From Halogranum gelatinilyticum (GTDB taxonomy: Archaea > Halobacteriota > Halobacteria > Halobacteriales > Haloferacaceae), in NCBI RefSeq assembly GCF_900103715.1, contig NZ_FNHL01000002.1:868001-932000 (forward strand): 64,000 nucleotides of DNA, in the 5' to 3' direction. Of the stretch, positions 1-9,342 are shown piece after piece. The translations under genes and the position numbers were made by a program. Position 1 is the stretch's first letter; every line of letters starts with the position of its first letter. Below the pieces are notes generated by a model. That model was given only the letters and a program-made list of their open reading frames with translations, was not told the DNA's origin and made no database searches.

Positions 1-200
1 ACCCAAGAGAACTACCAGACCTTCGGGATAACGGAACGAGAGATTCATACTTCGGAATCGATGGATTGAGTCTTAACTACTTCGTCGGAGACATCTTTGC
101 TCACCTGTCTAAGGCTGTTTCAGCGGGACAGATGTCGATACAACAGGATTTCAACAGGGCAAAAAACAGTACTCGATGCCGATGCGTCACCGAAGCCGGA

Positions 201-1964
201 CTAGTCGTCGAGGACCTGCTGCATGAACAGCTCGACCGTCGTGACCTGTGCGAGGAAGCCGAGCCGGTCCGCCTTCTTGGCCATGTGTTCGGCTCTGAGC
301 GTCGTGAGCGCGTCGGCGTCGAACACGTCGCGGCTGGCGGCCGACCGGAGCACGTCGTCGAGATACCCCTGGAACGCGTCGTTCTCGCGGTACCAGTTGC
401 CGATGTCGCTCGAAGACAGCCCCCGCTGGACGACGTTCTTCGCGACGAAGCCGACGCCGTGGGCGAGGTAGGGAGACGACGTCGGGAGCTGCGTGCCCTC
501 GTACGGGATGTGCGAGAGCCGCCCGTCGCGGTCGAGTGCCCGCATCAGCTTCAGCTTCATCGGCGACGGCACGTGCGGAATCGGCATCCGTCGGTGCAAG
601 AACGGCTCCGTCCGGTACTCGACCGGGAGCTGGCCCGCGAGTTCGAGCAGGCGGTTGTTCGGCAGCTGCTCGCGGGTCCCGACGCGGGCGCGGGCGATCT
701 TGTTCGAGAGGAAATGCTTCCGCGGGGTGTAGTTGGCGTGGGTGATGCCGAGGATCTGCGCGTCGCGGCCGGTGAAGGGACTCGCGCGCACCTCGTCGAT
801 GAACGTGTCCTTCGGCTCGATATTGCTCGCCAGCACGTCCGTCACTAGCTTTCCGTCCCAGAGCGCGTGCATATCGTACAGCACGTCGCCGGGATACGCG
901 GTCCCGCCGAGTCGCGTCGACCAGACGTGTTCCCCGCAGAGGATGGCCGACCCGGAGCCTTCGCACATGACGCCGACGTCAGTCGGGTCGACGTCGAAGA
1001 CGGCCGAGAGGTTCACCATCGTGTTCCAGCCGACCAGCCCGTCGCTGATGTCGACGAGTTCGCCGATCCGGTCGGCGACGACGTCGGGCGTGTGCGAGAA
1101 GACCTTGTGCTCGACGCCCAGTGCCTCGGAGACCTCGCTCGCGATGTCGACGTCGGTGCGGAACGGGCCGAAGTCAGACCCCAGCGGGCGGTTGTACGTG
1201 TACGTCTTGAACGGTTTTCCGGCGGTGTGCAACGAGGCGGCGAGCATCCGGCTGTCGAGTCCTCCCGAGAGCCAGAGCCCGGTCGGTCCCTCAATGCTCC
1301 GTGCGATGTCGCCGACGGCGTCGTCGTACGCGTTCGCGAAGTCACCGACGAAGTCGAGACCGCGGTACGTGCCGAACGGGAACGACCAGTAGCGTCGTTC
1401 CTCCCAGTGGCCGTCCTGATACAGGACGTAACAGCCCGGCCGGAGCGACTTGACCTCGCGAACGAGCGTCTTGTCGCCCCAGACGTGCGCCATCAGCAGC
1501 ATATCGGAGACGGCCTGTTCGTCGAGCGTCGGGTTATCGACTGCCCGGACGACCGCCGAGAGTTCCGACCCGAAGGTAAAGGGGTCGTCGGCGGTGTAGT
1601 ACATCGGTCTCGTGGCGGTCTTGTCGGTCGCGATGACGATGCGTCCCGAGGCGGTGTCGATACAGGCCATCGAGAAAGGACCGTTCAGTTGGGGGAGCAC
1701 GTCGTCCGGCGTGTCGAGAATCCGGCGGACGAGCTCGGGCGTGAAGTCGATATCCTTGTTGGAGACGACACCGTAGACGACGCCAGCGACCGACCCGTCG
1801 TCGACGATGGTGTGGCCCGTGGGATCCCGCTCACCGTGGTGAATGATCCCAAACGGAACGTCGGTCGACAACCGCTCGTCGACGTGGAACGTCCGTTGAT
1901 ACGTCCCATTAGAGAGAACACTTGCATCAGGCGCGTCTTCGCTTCCGCCAAACAGCCCCGGCAT
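201..1964 (-). CDS. Asparagine-synthase-like protein, glutaminase Cys missing
   Basis: The 587-residue product has the layout of class B asparagine synthetases: an N-terminal glutaminase-like region (about 1-190) and a C-terminal ATP-pyrophosphatase domain with the PP-loop SGGLDSR at 233-239. The synthetase half activates a carboxylate with ATP for amidation. The protein begins MPGLFGG, so the nucleophilic Cys2 of active glutaminases (MCG) is absent and free ammonia or another amine donor is likely. I chose the ATG at 1964; the in-frame extension upstream is Arg-rich and not protein-like. Relatives of this type occur in haloarchaeal exopolysaccharide and glycan loci, and the sulfatase-like, beta-helix and sugar-oxidoreductase genes that follow fit that. 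A role in amidating a sugar acid is inference. Confidence 0.85.
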   Translation of the reverse strand: MPGLFGGSEDAPDASVLSNGTYQRTFHVDERLSTDVPFGIIHHGERDPTGHTIVDDGSVAGVVYGVVSNKDIDFTPELVRRILDTPDDVLPQLNGPFSMACIDTASGRIVIATDKTATRPMYYTADDPFTFGSELSAVVRAVDNPTLDEQAVSDMLLMAHVWGDKTLVREVKSLRPGCYVLYQDGHWEERRYWSFPFGTYRGLDFVGDFANAYDDAVGDIARSIEGPTGLWLSGGLDSRMLAASLHTAGKPFKTYTYNRPLGSDFGPFRTDVDIASEVSEALGVEHKVFSHTPDVVADRIGELVDISDGLVGWNTMVNLSAVFDVDPTDVGVMCEGSGSAILCGEHVWSTRLGGTAYPGDVLYDMHALWDGKLVTDVLASNIEPKDTFIDEVRASPFTGRDAQILGITHANYTPRKHFLSNKIARARVGTREQLPNNRLLELAGQLPVEYRTEPFLHRRMPIPHVPSPMKLKLMRALDRDGRLSHIPYEGTQLPTSSPYLAHGVGFVAKNVVQRGLSSSDIGNWYRENDAFQGYLDDVLRSAASRDVFDADALTTLRAEHMAKKADRLGFLAQVTTVELFMQQVLDD

Positions 1965-2130
1965 ACACCTCTCTAGTCTTACTCGGGGGATTGTTATATA
2001 CGAGCTACTGCCGGCCGGGTCTCCATACCGGCTCGGTACCAGCTCGGACGCCCGCCGTCTGCGGCGGTGCTCTCGTGTTCCGACGACTCCCCCCAAGACT
2101 CATACGACACTGACACGTCAGTGGATTTTG

Positions 2131-2481
2131 ATGAATCTCCGTGCAGTGCTGGCCGCCGTGGCTGTGTACACCGGACTCGCTGGCGCGGTCACTGTTGCGA
2201 GTGTTTACTATGCGACCCACTCCGGGCTGTTTCTCTTGGTCACGGGAGCCGTCGGCTTACTTCTCGTAGTGCTTGGTGCCGCCGACAGTAGCGCGGTGTC
2301 CACGACGAACCCCGCCGGAGGTATGGGCGAGGTAAGCACCGAGGAGATGGGTCTCCAAGACCTCCCCGTCGGCCCAACCCTGGGGACGCAGAACACGTAT
2401 CTCGTCCTCGTCTCGTACGGAGTCGGCCTGTTTCTCTGGTCCGGCGTGGCCGTCGCGTTCTTCAGATCGGGCCTACACTGA
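2131..2481 (+). CDS. Small membrane protein, unknown function
   Basis: A 116-residue protein with three hydrophobic segments, at about residues 4-24, 30-49 and 90-112. The polar loop between the second and third is Gly/Pro/Thr-rich with a short acidic stretch. The start is the ATG at 2131; a TTG directly before it is possible but less likely. The gene is transcribed away from the asparagine-synthase-like gene and followed closely by another small membrane protein on the same strand, so the two may form a unit. I do not recognise the family. Hydrophobic periodicity and GC3 bias support coding. Confidence 0.7.
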   Translation: MNLRAVLAAVAVYTGLAGAVTVASVYYATHSGLFLLVTGAVGLLLVVLGAADSSAVSTTNPAGGMGEVSTEEMGLQDLPVGPTLGTQNTYLVLVSYGVGLFLWSGVAVAFFRSGLH

Positions 2482-2567
2482 GGCCAAACAAAGCTGTCGC
2501 CGCCGACCCCGGCACCGACGGGACCGACGAACCGTTCAAGACGACGTGTGGCGAATCCCTCGACGTC

Positions 2568-2810
2568 ATGGAACCCACGGGACGCTATGGACTGGTCGCC
2601 TGCGGAATCGGACTGGGCGGGGTTTTGTTCTTGCTCTACCGAGGGACGCCACTGCTCTCTCTCCAGAACGTCAGTCGTTTCAGCTACTATCCCGCAGCGT
2701 TGGCATACGTCTTTTTCCTCGTCGTCTTCGCGGGTGGACTCGTGCTGGTCCGTCTGCAGCGTGAAGCTACTCGGGGGGCGGTCTCGGGAAGGACGAACGG
2801 AGAAAAGTAG
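2568..2810 (+). CDS. Very small two-helix membrane protein
   Basis: An 80-residue protein with two membrane segments (about residues 7-24 and 38-60) and a basic C-terminal tail. It lies 86 bp after the previous membrane protein on the same strand. The TAG stop is the beginning of a 16-bp tandem repeat that fills part of the spacer towards the convergent sulfatase-like gene. No family is recognised. Because it is short, the call rests on the clean helix pattern and on the gene order. Confidence 0.6.
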   Translation: MEPTGRYGLVACGIGLGGVLFLLYRGTPLLSLQNVSRFSYYPAALAYVFFLVVFAGGLVLVRLQREATRGAVSGRTNGEK

Positions 2811-2851
2811 GCACAAGCGATAGTAGACACAAGCGATAGAGACAAGCGACA
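2807..2851. repeat. 16-bp tandem repeat starting at a stop codon
   Basis: Two 16-bp copies of GTAG(G/A)CACAAGCGATA at 2807-2822 and 2823-2838 are followed by a degraded 13-bp copy (2839-2851). The TAG of the first copy is the stop codon of the upstream small gene. The array sits between two convergent genes. Confidence 0.8.
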
Positions 2852-2876
2852 GGAGAGAACAGTACCGCGCTCGACG

Positions 2877-3788
2877 TCAGCCGACGTAGCCGAGCTGTTC
2901 GAGCCGTTCGGTGACGACGCTGTCGTCGACGGTGTCGCGTTCGAACGTCGGCTCGTCGGCGACGATGCGTTTGCGCTTCCCGTTCGTGTACTCGTGCCAG
3001 GGCACCCGGGTCAACGACTCGTTGTAGACGCCCGGCGGGTGGCCGTAGCCGGGGACCGGGATGGGGAAGCCGCGTTCGCCCAGCATCTGTCCGTGGTCCG
3101 ACGTGACGACGGTCTTCCCCCGCAGGTCGGAGAGGAGTTCCTCGACGTGTGGGAGCACGACGTCGAGGTTCTCGCGGTAGGCGGTCCGGACGAGTTCCGG
3201 GTCGGTCGTCAGCGTGCCGGTCGTCAGATCCATCCACTGGAAGTTGAGCCGGTCGCCAGCGAAGTGTTCGCGGCCGGTCGGGCCGAGGAACGGATAATGC
3301 GGCTGGAGATAGTGGACCAAGAGCCGTTTGTCGGGATACCGCGCTGCCGCCTGGCGGGCGGCCTCGGTGACGGTCTCGGGGAGGACGGTCCGGTACGTCT
3401 CGTCCCAGCCCGCCTCCTTCCAGATGTCGACGACGGCGTGGAACTCGACGTCGACGGTATCGCGGTTCCGGTAGAGCATCGGGCTGGCCGAGACGTAGAC
3501 GGTGTCGTGGAGCGTCTGGCCGTGGAAGTTCGCTCGAATCCACTCGCTTGTCGCCGAGCCGCGGGACGTCCGACTCGTGAGCGTTCCGGGGAGCGTCGAG
3601 TGCTCCGCGAACGTGTCGTACCGGCAGGCGTCGAGAATCAGGAGGTTGTCCCAGTCGGCCGCAAAGAGGTCGATGCCGTCGGTGTTGTGGGGGCGAGTGC
3701 CGAGCCGACGGTAGTAGAGCCGATTCAGCTCCCACCAGAGCCGTCGCGGCTCCGCCACGGCTTTCTTCAGTTGAGAACGCGAGTACAT
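2877..3788 (-). CDS. Sulfatase-like protein (alkaline phosphatase superfamily)
   Basis: A 303-residue cytoplasmic-type protein with alkaline-phosphatase-superfamily features: LLILDACRYDTF near residue 50 (metal-binding Asp and a possible nucleophile region), LLVHYLQPHYPF in the middle, and the late metal-binding motif VVTSDHGQMLGERG around residue 230. Such proteins hydrolyse or transfer sulfate or phosphate esters, and haloarchaeal copies are common beside glycan genes. The ATG at 3788 is the first sensible start; the longer in-frame extension is Arg-rich and runs through the divergent promoter region. It is divergent from a second family member (3930-5327). There is no signal peptide, so an intracellular sugar or nucleotide-ester substrate is possible. 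Substrate unknown. Confidence 0.82.
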   Translation of the reverse strand: MYSRSQLKKAVAEPRRLWWELNRLYYRRLGTRPHNTDGIDLFAADWDNLLILDACRYDTFAEHSTLPGTLTSRTSRGSATSEWIRANFHGQTLHDTVYVSASPMLYRNRDTVDVEFHAVVDIWKEAGWDETYRTVLPETVTEAARQAAARYPDKRLLVHYLQPHYPFLGPTGREHFAGDRLNFQWMDLTTGTLTTDPELVRTAYRENLDVVLPHVEELLSDLRGKTVVTSDHGQMLGERGFPIPVPGYGHPPGVYNESLTRVPWHEYTNGKRKRIVADEPTFERDTVDDSVVTERLEQLGYVG

Positions 3789-3929
3789 GGGTACCGTGAG
3801 TACCGATTGGGGGGCTATTGTTATTCCGCGCTTACCCGCCTGTGAGGGCCTGCGACGGCTGCTCGGGCCGTGGCAGCGACGGAGTAGCCGACGCGTACTT
3901 AATCGGCTCCCGGGAGTCCTCTCAGTGTA

Positions 3930-5327
3930 ATGCATACCCGCGACATCGTTTGGATTACGCTCGAGAGCGTCAGGCGCGACCACACGTCACTCTCGGCACA
4001 CCGTCGCGACACGACGCCGTTCCTCCGACGCCTCGCCGACGACGGCGGCACCTGGTTCCCGAACTGCGTCTCGCACGCTCTGTGGACGAGACCATCGAGT
4101 GCCTCGATTCTGACGGGACGGGCCGCCTCCGACCACCGCGTCTGGTCGTACGACGCCGCGCTCTCAGAGGAGATCACGACGATTCCCGAACAGCTCCGCG
4201 AGCGTGGCTACCGAACCGCCGCCGTCTCACCCATCGCACAGGTGAGTCCCGCGACCGGGCTGGACAAGGGCTTCGACGACTTCCACTATCTCGGCAAGAA
4301 GCAGCTCCTCGGTGAGGCTGGCCCGCTCACGATGCTCCGGTATCTCGCGAACATCGACGAGCACTCCGCCGGCTTCACGAGAAACTCCGCGAAACACAGC
4401 CGCGGCTTCTTCACGCAGTCGGTCGCCACCCGTCACATCGACCGGGCGGCGACGGAGCGCGACCCGCTCTTTCTCTACATCCACCTCGGCGACACGCACC
4501 ACGCGTACTACCCGCCCAAACAGTGGCAGTCGACGTTCGCCGACGACCTCGATCTCCCCATCGAGGACGCACTCGCCGTCGTGCTCGATATGTCCGACCG
4601 GCTCCACGAGCATATCGCGCAGGGGCTCCCGTTCGACGAATCGGAGTGGAACGCCATCGAAGTGCTGTACGACACCTGTTTGGCGTACGTCGACTCGATT
4701 CTCGGCGGCATCGTCGAACGGGCACAGGAGAAACTCGACGACCCGCTGATCGTTGTCACCGCCGACCACGGCGAGTTCTTCGGCGAGCGCGGGCTCCTGG
4801 CGCACATGCTCGTGCCCCATCCGGCCGTCACGGACGTCCCGCTCGTCGTCTCCGGACTCGACGTCCCCGCGGGAACCGAAGACGGGATGATTCAGCCCGC
4901 GGACGTGATGGCGATGCTCTCGGCGGAGTGTGGGCTGGACCTCGACGTCCCGGTCGGCCAGGACATCCGTGACACCCCGCGGGAGTTCGCGGTGACACAA
5001 CGCGGGGCCGCCCGCGCACAGAACAACCTCGCGAAGCTCCGCGAGTACGTCCCCGAGTTCGACGTCGCCCGCTATCCCGCGGGAGAGGTAAACAGCCTCC
5101 GGACGCTGGACTACCGCTACCAGCGGAGCGACGACGGTGCGGTACTGTTCGAGCACGGTGACGAGCTGACCTCCGTGGCCGACAGCCAGCCGGACGTCGT
5201 CGCGTCGCTGGACGCTGCCCTCGACGAGTGGCTCGACGTGTACGGCCGTCCCAGCGGTGCCGACGACCGCACGGCGACGTTCTCCGACGATATGCACGCA
5301 CAGCTCCGTGACCTCGGCTACCTGTGA
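3930..5327 (+). CDS. Sulfatase family protein
   Basis: The 465-residue product opens with DIVWITLESVRRDHTS, the N-terminal metal site of sulfatases, followed by LWTRPSSASILTG where the catalytic Cys/Ser motif (C/S-x-P-S/x-R) lies. The order here is TRPSSAS, so the formylglycine Cys is replaced and any activity would be Ser-type or phosphoesterase-like. The late motif VVTADHGEFFGERG supplies the second metal ligands. No signal peptide is visible. It is divergent from the 303-residue relative and upstream of a beta-helix lipoprotein. Together these look like modification of a sulfated or phosphorylated surface polymer, but that is context, not proof. Confidence 0.85.
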   Translation: MHTRDIVWITLESVRRDHTSLSAHRRDTTPFLRRLADDGGTWFPNCVSHALWTRPSSASILTGRAASDHRVWSYDAALSEEITTIPEQLRERGYRTAAVSPIAQVSPATGLDKGFDDFHYLGKKQLLGEAGPLTMLRYLANIDEHSAGFTRNSAKHSRGFFTQSVATRHIDRAATERDPLFLYIHLGDTHHAYYPPKQWQSTFADDLDLPIEDALAVVLDMSDRLHEHIAQGLPFDESEWNAIEVLYDTCLAYVDSILGGIVERAQEKLDDPLIVVTADHGEFFGERGLLAHMLVPHPAVTDVPLVVSGLDVPAGTEDGMIQPADVMAMLSAECGLDLDVPVGQDIRDTPREFAVTQRGAARAQNNLAKLREYVPEFDVARYPAGEVNSLRTLDYRYQRSDDGAVLFEHGDELTSVADSQPDVVASLDAALDEWLDVYGRPSGADDRTATFSDDMHAQLRDLGYL

Positions 5328-5504
5328 GCGTCTGAGTCGTCGCAGTCTGAGCCGTCGCATCGACGTTGCGATGAACACCGCGCTGCCGGGACCGTACTAG
5401 CTGTCAGTGACGCCAGCAGCGTGTCGGCGGGCCGATAGGTAGGCGTCGCTACGGGGTGTAATTCTGAGCATAACTAATCCCCTCTCCCGTCTATACTCAC
5501 GCAC

Positions 5505-7139
5505 ATGATGAGGCGCCGGGATTTCATTCGCGCGAGCGCGGCGGTCGGCACAGCCGCCGCTCTCGCCGGATGCTCCTCACTCCTTGACGGTGCCGACGCC
5601 CGTGGCAGCCCGGGCAGCCCCTCTTCTCACGACCCTCCAAAACCGACTCCGGACGACGACAGGACGAGACCGGTCCCCGGAGAGCCAGCGGTCGTCCGCG
5701 GCATCACGTTCGACACGGTCTTGGACGCCGTCGACGACCTCGGGATGGACCCGACCGGCGGGACGGCCATCGACGAGGCGTTGGACGCCGCCCACGGCGA
5801 CGGCGTGCTTATCGTCTTCCCGCCGGGTGACTATCTCGCGACCGACGAACATCTGTACGACACGCCGACCCGCCGGTTCGGACTGCTCGGTCTCGGCGAG
5901 TCACACCGCGACGTGCAGTTCGTCTTCCCCGAGGGCAACGCGGGCGCGCCCAACCCCAACAACTTCCGGTTCCTCTCGTTTCTGGCCGGGTCGGACGTCG
6001 TCATCGAGAACCTGACGTTCCAGATGACCGACGACATGGTGACGGGCGTCGAGACGGTGTTCACGCTCGAGGACGGCTTCTGGATGGTCGACGTCGAGTT
6101 CGCGGGCTTCATGCCGAAAGAGGAGTTCGCTCCGGCCAACAACGTCATCGCCCACATCACCGACGTCGACGGGGTCGGTGTCATCAGACGCTTCACCAGT
6201 ACGGGCGGCGGCGTCGTCGACAGATATCCACAGCGCGGCACCCCAATCGGCGTGTTCAGAGGCCACCGTGGCGAGCTCAGAATCGAGGACGCACACATAG
6301 AAGAGAGCGGGTCGCACTCCATCTACGCCTCTCGGCCGCAGGGCTGTGTCCGGGTCGAAGGCGGTCTCTTCCGGAACAACGACAACACGAACCTCCGCAT
6401 CTCCGGCGGCGGTCATCCGACGAAACGGTCGTGGATCAAGGGCGCGCGGATCGAGGTCGACGTCGACAACGCGACGAAACTCCCCCCGGGAGAGCACTAC
6501 CAGGGCATCCGCGGCATCTGGGTCGAGGCGGGCGGGTCACACAGTCCGGGCTACAGCGGACTCCTCATCGAGGACGTCGACGCGGTCGTCCGCTCGAACG
6601 GACAGGCGAACGAGCTGCCGCTGTTACTCATCGATACGACCCACGGGTCGGTGACGGTCCGCAACTGCCGTTTCCGCAGCTTCGTCGAGAACGTCGAACC
6701 GATCGACGCACGGGCACCCGACCCGAGCATCGTCACTGGACCGAAAGAGGTCATCATCGAGGACACAGAAATCGTGACGACCGCGACGCGGGTGCTCGAC
6801 GAGGGGGCGGCACTGAGCATCACCAACCGCCCCGGCTCGCGCGTCTCGGGGACGACCATCAGGCTCCACGACGGCTGGGTGGACGGTATCAGCGTCGAGG
6901 GCTGCGACCAGTTCGCCGCCCACGACTCGGAGATCACGAGCACCGCCCGCGGCCGCTCGTCGGTCGCCGGGAGCGTCGGAGGCAACGCCTTCGGCTGGAA
7001 CAAGGGAGTCGTCATCCGGAACTCGCTCGACTGTGACCTCCGCCGGCTGGTCATCGGCGTCCCCGGCGCGCCGACCGAGTTCGAGGAGTCACAGGTGCGG
7101 ACGGAGCAGATATCGCTGTCGCGCCGGGTCGACTTGTGA
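5505..7139 (+). CDS. TAT-exported lipoprotein with right-handed beta-helix
   Basis: The 544-residue protein starts with a twin-arginine leader (MRRRDFIRAS) and a lipobox ALAGC with Cys23, so it should be exported folded and lipid-anchored outside. After a Pro/Asp-rich linker, from about residue 60 it shows short Asn/Gly/Val-rich repeats (for example FRNNDNTNLRISGGG and RNCRFRS) typical of pectate-lyase-like parallel beta-helices, which bind or cleave polysaccharides. No particular lyase active site can be named. Start: two consecutive ATGs at 5505 and 5508; an AT-rich promoter-like stretch precedes them. It lies in the surface-polymer region and is a candidate for a polymer-binding or trimming factor. 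Confidence 0.85.
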   Translation: MMRRRDFIRASAAVGTAAALAGCSSLLDGADARGSPGSPSSHDPPKPTPDDDRTRPVPGEPAVVRGITFDTVLDAVDDLGMDPTGGTAIDEALDAAHGDGVLIVFPPGDYLATDEHLYDTPTRRFGLLGLGESHRDVQFVFPEGNAGAPNPNNFRFLSFLAGSDVVIENLTFQMTDDMVTGVETVFTLEDGFWMVDVEFAGFMPKEEFAPANNVIAHITDVDGVGVIRRFTSTGGGVVDRYPQRGTPIGVFRGHRGELRIEDAHIEESGSHSIYASRPQGCVRVEGGLFRNNDNTNLRISGGGHPTKRSWIKGARIEVDVDNATKLPPGEHYQGIRGIWVEAGGSHSPGYSGLLIEDVDAVVRSNGQANELPLLLIDTTHGSVTVRNCRFRSFVENVEPIDARAPDPSIVTGPKEVIIEDTEIVTTATRVLDEGAALSITNRPGSRVSGTTIRLHDGWVDGISVEGCDQFAAHDSEITSTARGRSSVAGSVGGNAFGWNKGVVIRNSLDCDLRRLVIGVPGAPTEFEESQVRTEQISLSRRVDL

Positions 7140-7263
7140 TGGCGACCGAGCAGCCGAACCAGCCGACAACCACTAACGCTCCGGCGACCCATCCTACCGA
7201 TAGATGACGTGTCCCCGTCTGTCCCGCCGTGTCGTTCGAAGCGGTCAGCGAGCGTGGTCCTGA

Positions 7264-7842
7264 ATGTGGCCGTGGGAGCATCTCGCCGTCGGCTATATCC
7301 TCGTCAGCCTCCTCGCCCGCGTGTTCGACTGGACGCTCGACGACGTCGCCGTGCTCGCCCTCGCAGTGGGGACGCAGTTCCCCGACCTCGTCGACAAGCC
7401 GCTCGCGTGGACGTTCGCGGCACTGCCCTCGGGGACGTCGCTCGCACACTCGGTGTTCGTCGCCGTCCCGGTTGCACTGGCGGTCTGGTTCACGCTCGCC
7501 CGACTGTCTCACGGCGTCGTCGGCGTCAGCTTCGCGGTCGGCTATCTCGCACATCTCCCCGCAGACATCCTGTACGGCCCGCTCACCCGCGGTGGCGCGG
7601 TCTCGGTCGACCCGCTGCTCTGGCCGCTCGTCGAGCAGACCGTGTCGAACGGGGGTGGGCTGCTGGCGACCGTCGCCTACTACGTCGCCGCGTATCAGGA
7701 GTTTCTCACCACCCCGCGCGTGGTCGGCTATCTCGTCTTCGAGCTGTTACTGCTCGGTGTCGCGCTGTGGCTGTGGGTCGCCGACGGCACGCCCGGTCTC
7801 GGGCCGTTCCGCCGACGTCCCGATCCGGAGCGCGAGCACTGA
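7264..7842 (+). CDS. DUF457/YdjM-type membrane-bound metal-dependent hydrolase
   Basis: A 192-residue integral membrane protein with about five helices. MWPWEHLAVGYIL, GTQFPDLVDKP, LAHSVF and YLAHLPAD give the conserved His and Asp pattern of the LexA-binding/DUF457 family (inner-membrane putative metal-dependent hydrolases). The true biochemical role of this family is unsettled. It starts with ATG at 7264, 124 bp after the beta-helix lipoprotein and on the same strand. It may belong to the same surface-polymer unit, since such proteins often accompany export or glycan genes. Confidence 0.85.
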   Translation: MWPWEHLAVGYILVSLLARVFDWTLDDVAVLALAVGTQFPDLVDKPLAWTFAALPSGTSLAHSVFVAVPVALAVWFTLARLSHGVVGVSFAVGYLAHLPADILYGPLTRGGAVSVDPLLWPLVEQTVSNGGGLLATVAYYVAAYQEFLTTPRVVGYLVFELLLLGVALWLWVADGTPGLGPFRRRPDPEREH

Positions 7843-7944
7843 CCGGCCGCCCGCGCGCGTCGTCCACTGACGGCCGCTTCGCGGAGCGACGGGCGATTAT
7901 CCGGTCACTACCTTTGAGACACGCCGTCCATAGAATCCAGCAAG

Positions 7945-9096
7945 ATGGTCTATCACGTCGCAATCATCGGCACGGGTGCGAACCCCGACAATCCGAGTTC
8001 GACCGGCTACGCGATGGCGTACCGACACGCCGAGGCGTACCAGCGGCTCGACTCGTGTAAACTCGTCGCGTGTGCCGACATCGTCCCGGAAAACGCCAGA
8101 CAGTTCGCGGCCACGTTCGACATTCCCGAGGAGCACGTCTACGAGGACTACGAGCGGCTGCTCCGCGAGGTCGAACCCGACATCGTCAGCGTCTGCGTCC
8201 CGCCCGCCGTCCACGCGCCAATCGTAATCGGCTGTGCGGAGAGCGGTATCCCCGCCGCCATCCACTGCGAGAAGCCGATGGCGATGACGTGGGGCGAGGC
8301 GCGGCGGATGGCCGCGGTCGCCGAAGCCAACGGCGTCCAGCTGACGTTCAACCACCAGCGTCGCTTCGCTGGCCCGTTCCGGGTGGCGAAACGGCTCCTC
8401 GACGAGGGGCGTATCGGCACGCTCGAACGCGTCGAAATCGGCGGCGAGAACCTCTACGACTACGGGACGCATCTGTTCGACCTCGCGGGCTACATGACCG
8501 ACCAGACGCCCGTCGAGTGGGTGCTCGCGCAGATCGACTACCGGACCGAGAACGTCCTGTTCGGCGCGCACAACGAGAACCAGGCGGTCGCCCACTGGCA
8601 CTACGAGAACAGCGTCGACGGGCTCGCCTCGACCGGTGACGGCAGTATGCTGAACTGTCAGTTCCGGCTCGTCGGCAGCGACGGCATCATCGAAGTCGGC
8701 CACGAGGACGGGCCGCCGCTGCGGCTGTTGGCAGCCGATACGAACGGCTGGAAAGCGGTCGACACCGGTGGCGAGACCGTCCACGGCCCGACTCCCGCGC
8801 GGACGACGCGGCTCGCGCGGTCGGTGGCGCGACGCCTCCCCGTCGTCTCCCCGGAGTGGTTCGGGACCGACGCGCCGACGTACATCGACCGGGCCATCGC
8901 AGACGTCGTCGACGCGCTGGCGACCTCCCGAACGTCGGAGTTGGACGTCAGGAACGCGCTGCAGGCGACGGAACTCATCTTCGCCTGCTGGGAGTCCGCC
9001 AACAAGCGACAGCGTGTCGACCTCCCGCTGGAAATCGAGACCAACCCACTGGCGGAGCTGGTGGCGTCCGGTGAACTCCCCGTCTCGGCCGACTGA
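7945..9096 (+). CDS. Gfo/Idh/MocA family oxidoreductase
   Basis: A 383-residue NAD(P)-dependent sugar dehydrogenase-type enzyme. The Rossmann fold starts at VAIIGTGANPDNP, where the glycine loop carries an insertion, and HCEKPMAM supplies the EKP active-site Lys near residue 114. The C-terminal half (from about 125) is the alpha/beta substrate domain. Family members oxidise or reduce hydroxyls of free or nucleotide-linked sugars, inositol or sugar acids. It is the last gene of the 0.2-9.1 kb polymer region on this strand, which suggests synthesis or turnover of an unusual sugar. It is distinct from the Gfo/Idh enzyme at 50094-51089. Confidence 0.88.
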   Translation: MVYHVAIIGTGANPDNPSSTGYAMAYRHAEAYQRLDSCKLVACADIVPENARQFAATFDIPEEHVYEDYERLLREVEPDIVSVCVPPAVHAPIVIGCAESGIPAAIHCEKPMAMTWGEARRMAAVAEANGVQLTFNHQRRFAGPFRVAKRLLDEGRIGTLERVEIGGENLYDYGTHLFDLAGYMTDQTPVEWVLAQIDYRTENVLFGAHNENQAVAHWHYENSVDGLASTGDGSMLNCQFRLVGSDGIIEVGHEDGPPLRLLAADTNGWKAVDTGGETVHGPTPARTTRLARSVARRLPVVSPEWFGTDAPTYIDRAIADVVDALATSRTSELDVRNALQATELIFACWESANKRQRVDLPLEIETNPLAELVASGELPVSAD

Positions 9097-9342
9097 CCGC
9101 CGCTCGCGACGGTTTCTCTTTTCTCTCCGGGGGGTAGTAAGCCACTAACCGACTGCAGTCACCCATCAGCCCGATGATAACTATGTGGCTCCCTCCGCAC
9201 CTAGTACGGCATGAGAACGAGCGGCAGGCGTCACGGACGGCCGTGTGAGTCGAAGCGAGAGAATCGGGTCCGAGGACGCACCGGTATCGGTCGACAGCGA
9301 CGGGGAGAGCGGTCCACGGGCGACCGTGAGGAGCGCTGAGCC

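Noticed and set aside
1-200. Possible gene at the left edge
   Set aside because: Low-GC stretch with no frame that resembles a protein; it is the 3' flank of the asparagine-synthase-like gene.
66-966. Long open frames opposite and overlapping the asparagine-synthase-like gene
   Set aside because: Arg/Val-rich shadows caused by high GC; they lack motifs and overlap a well-supported gene.
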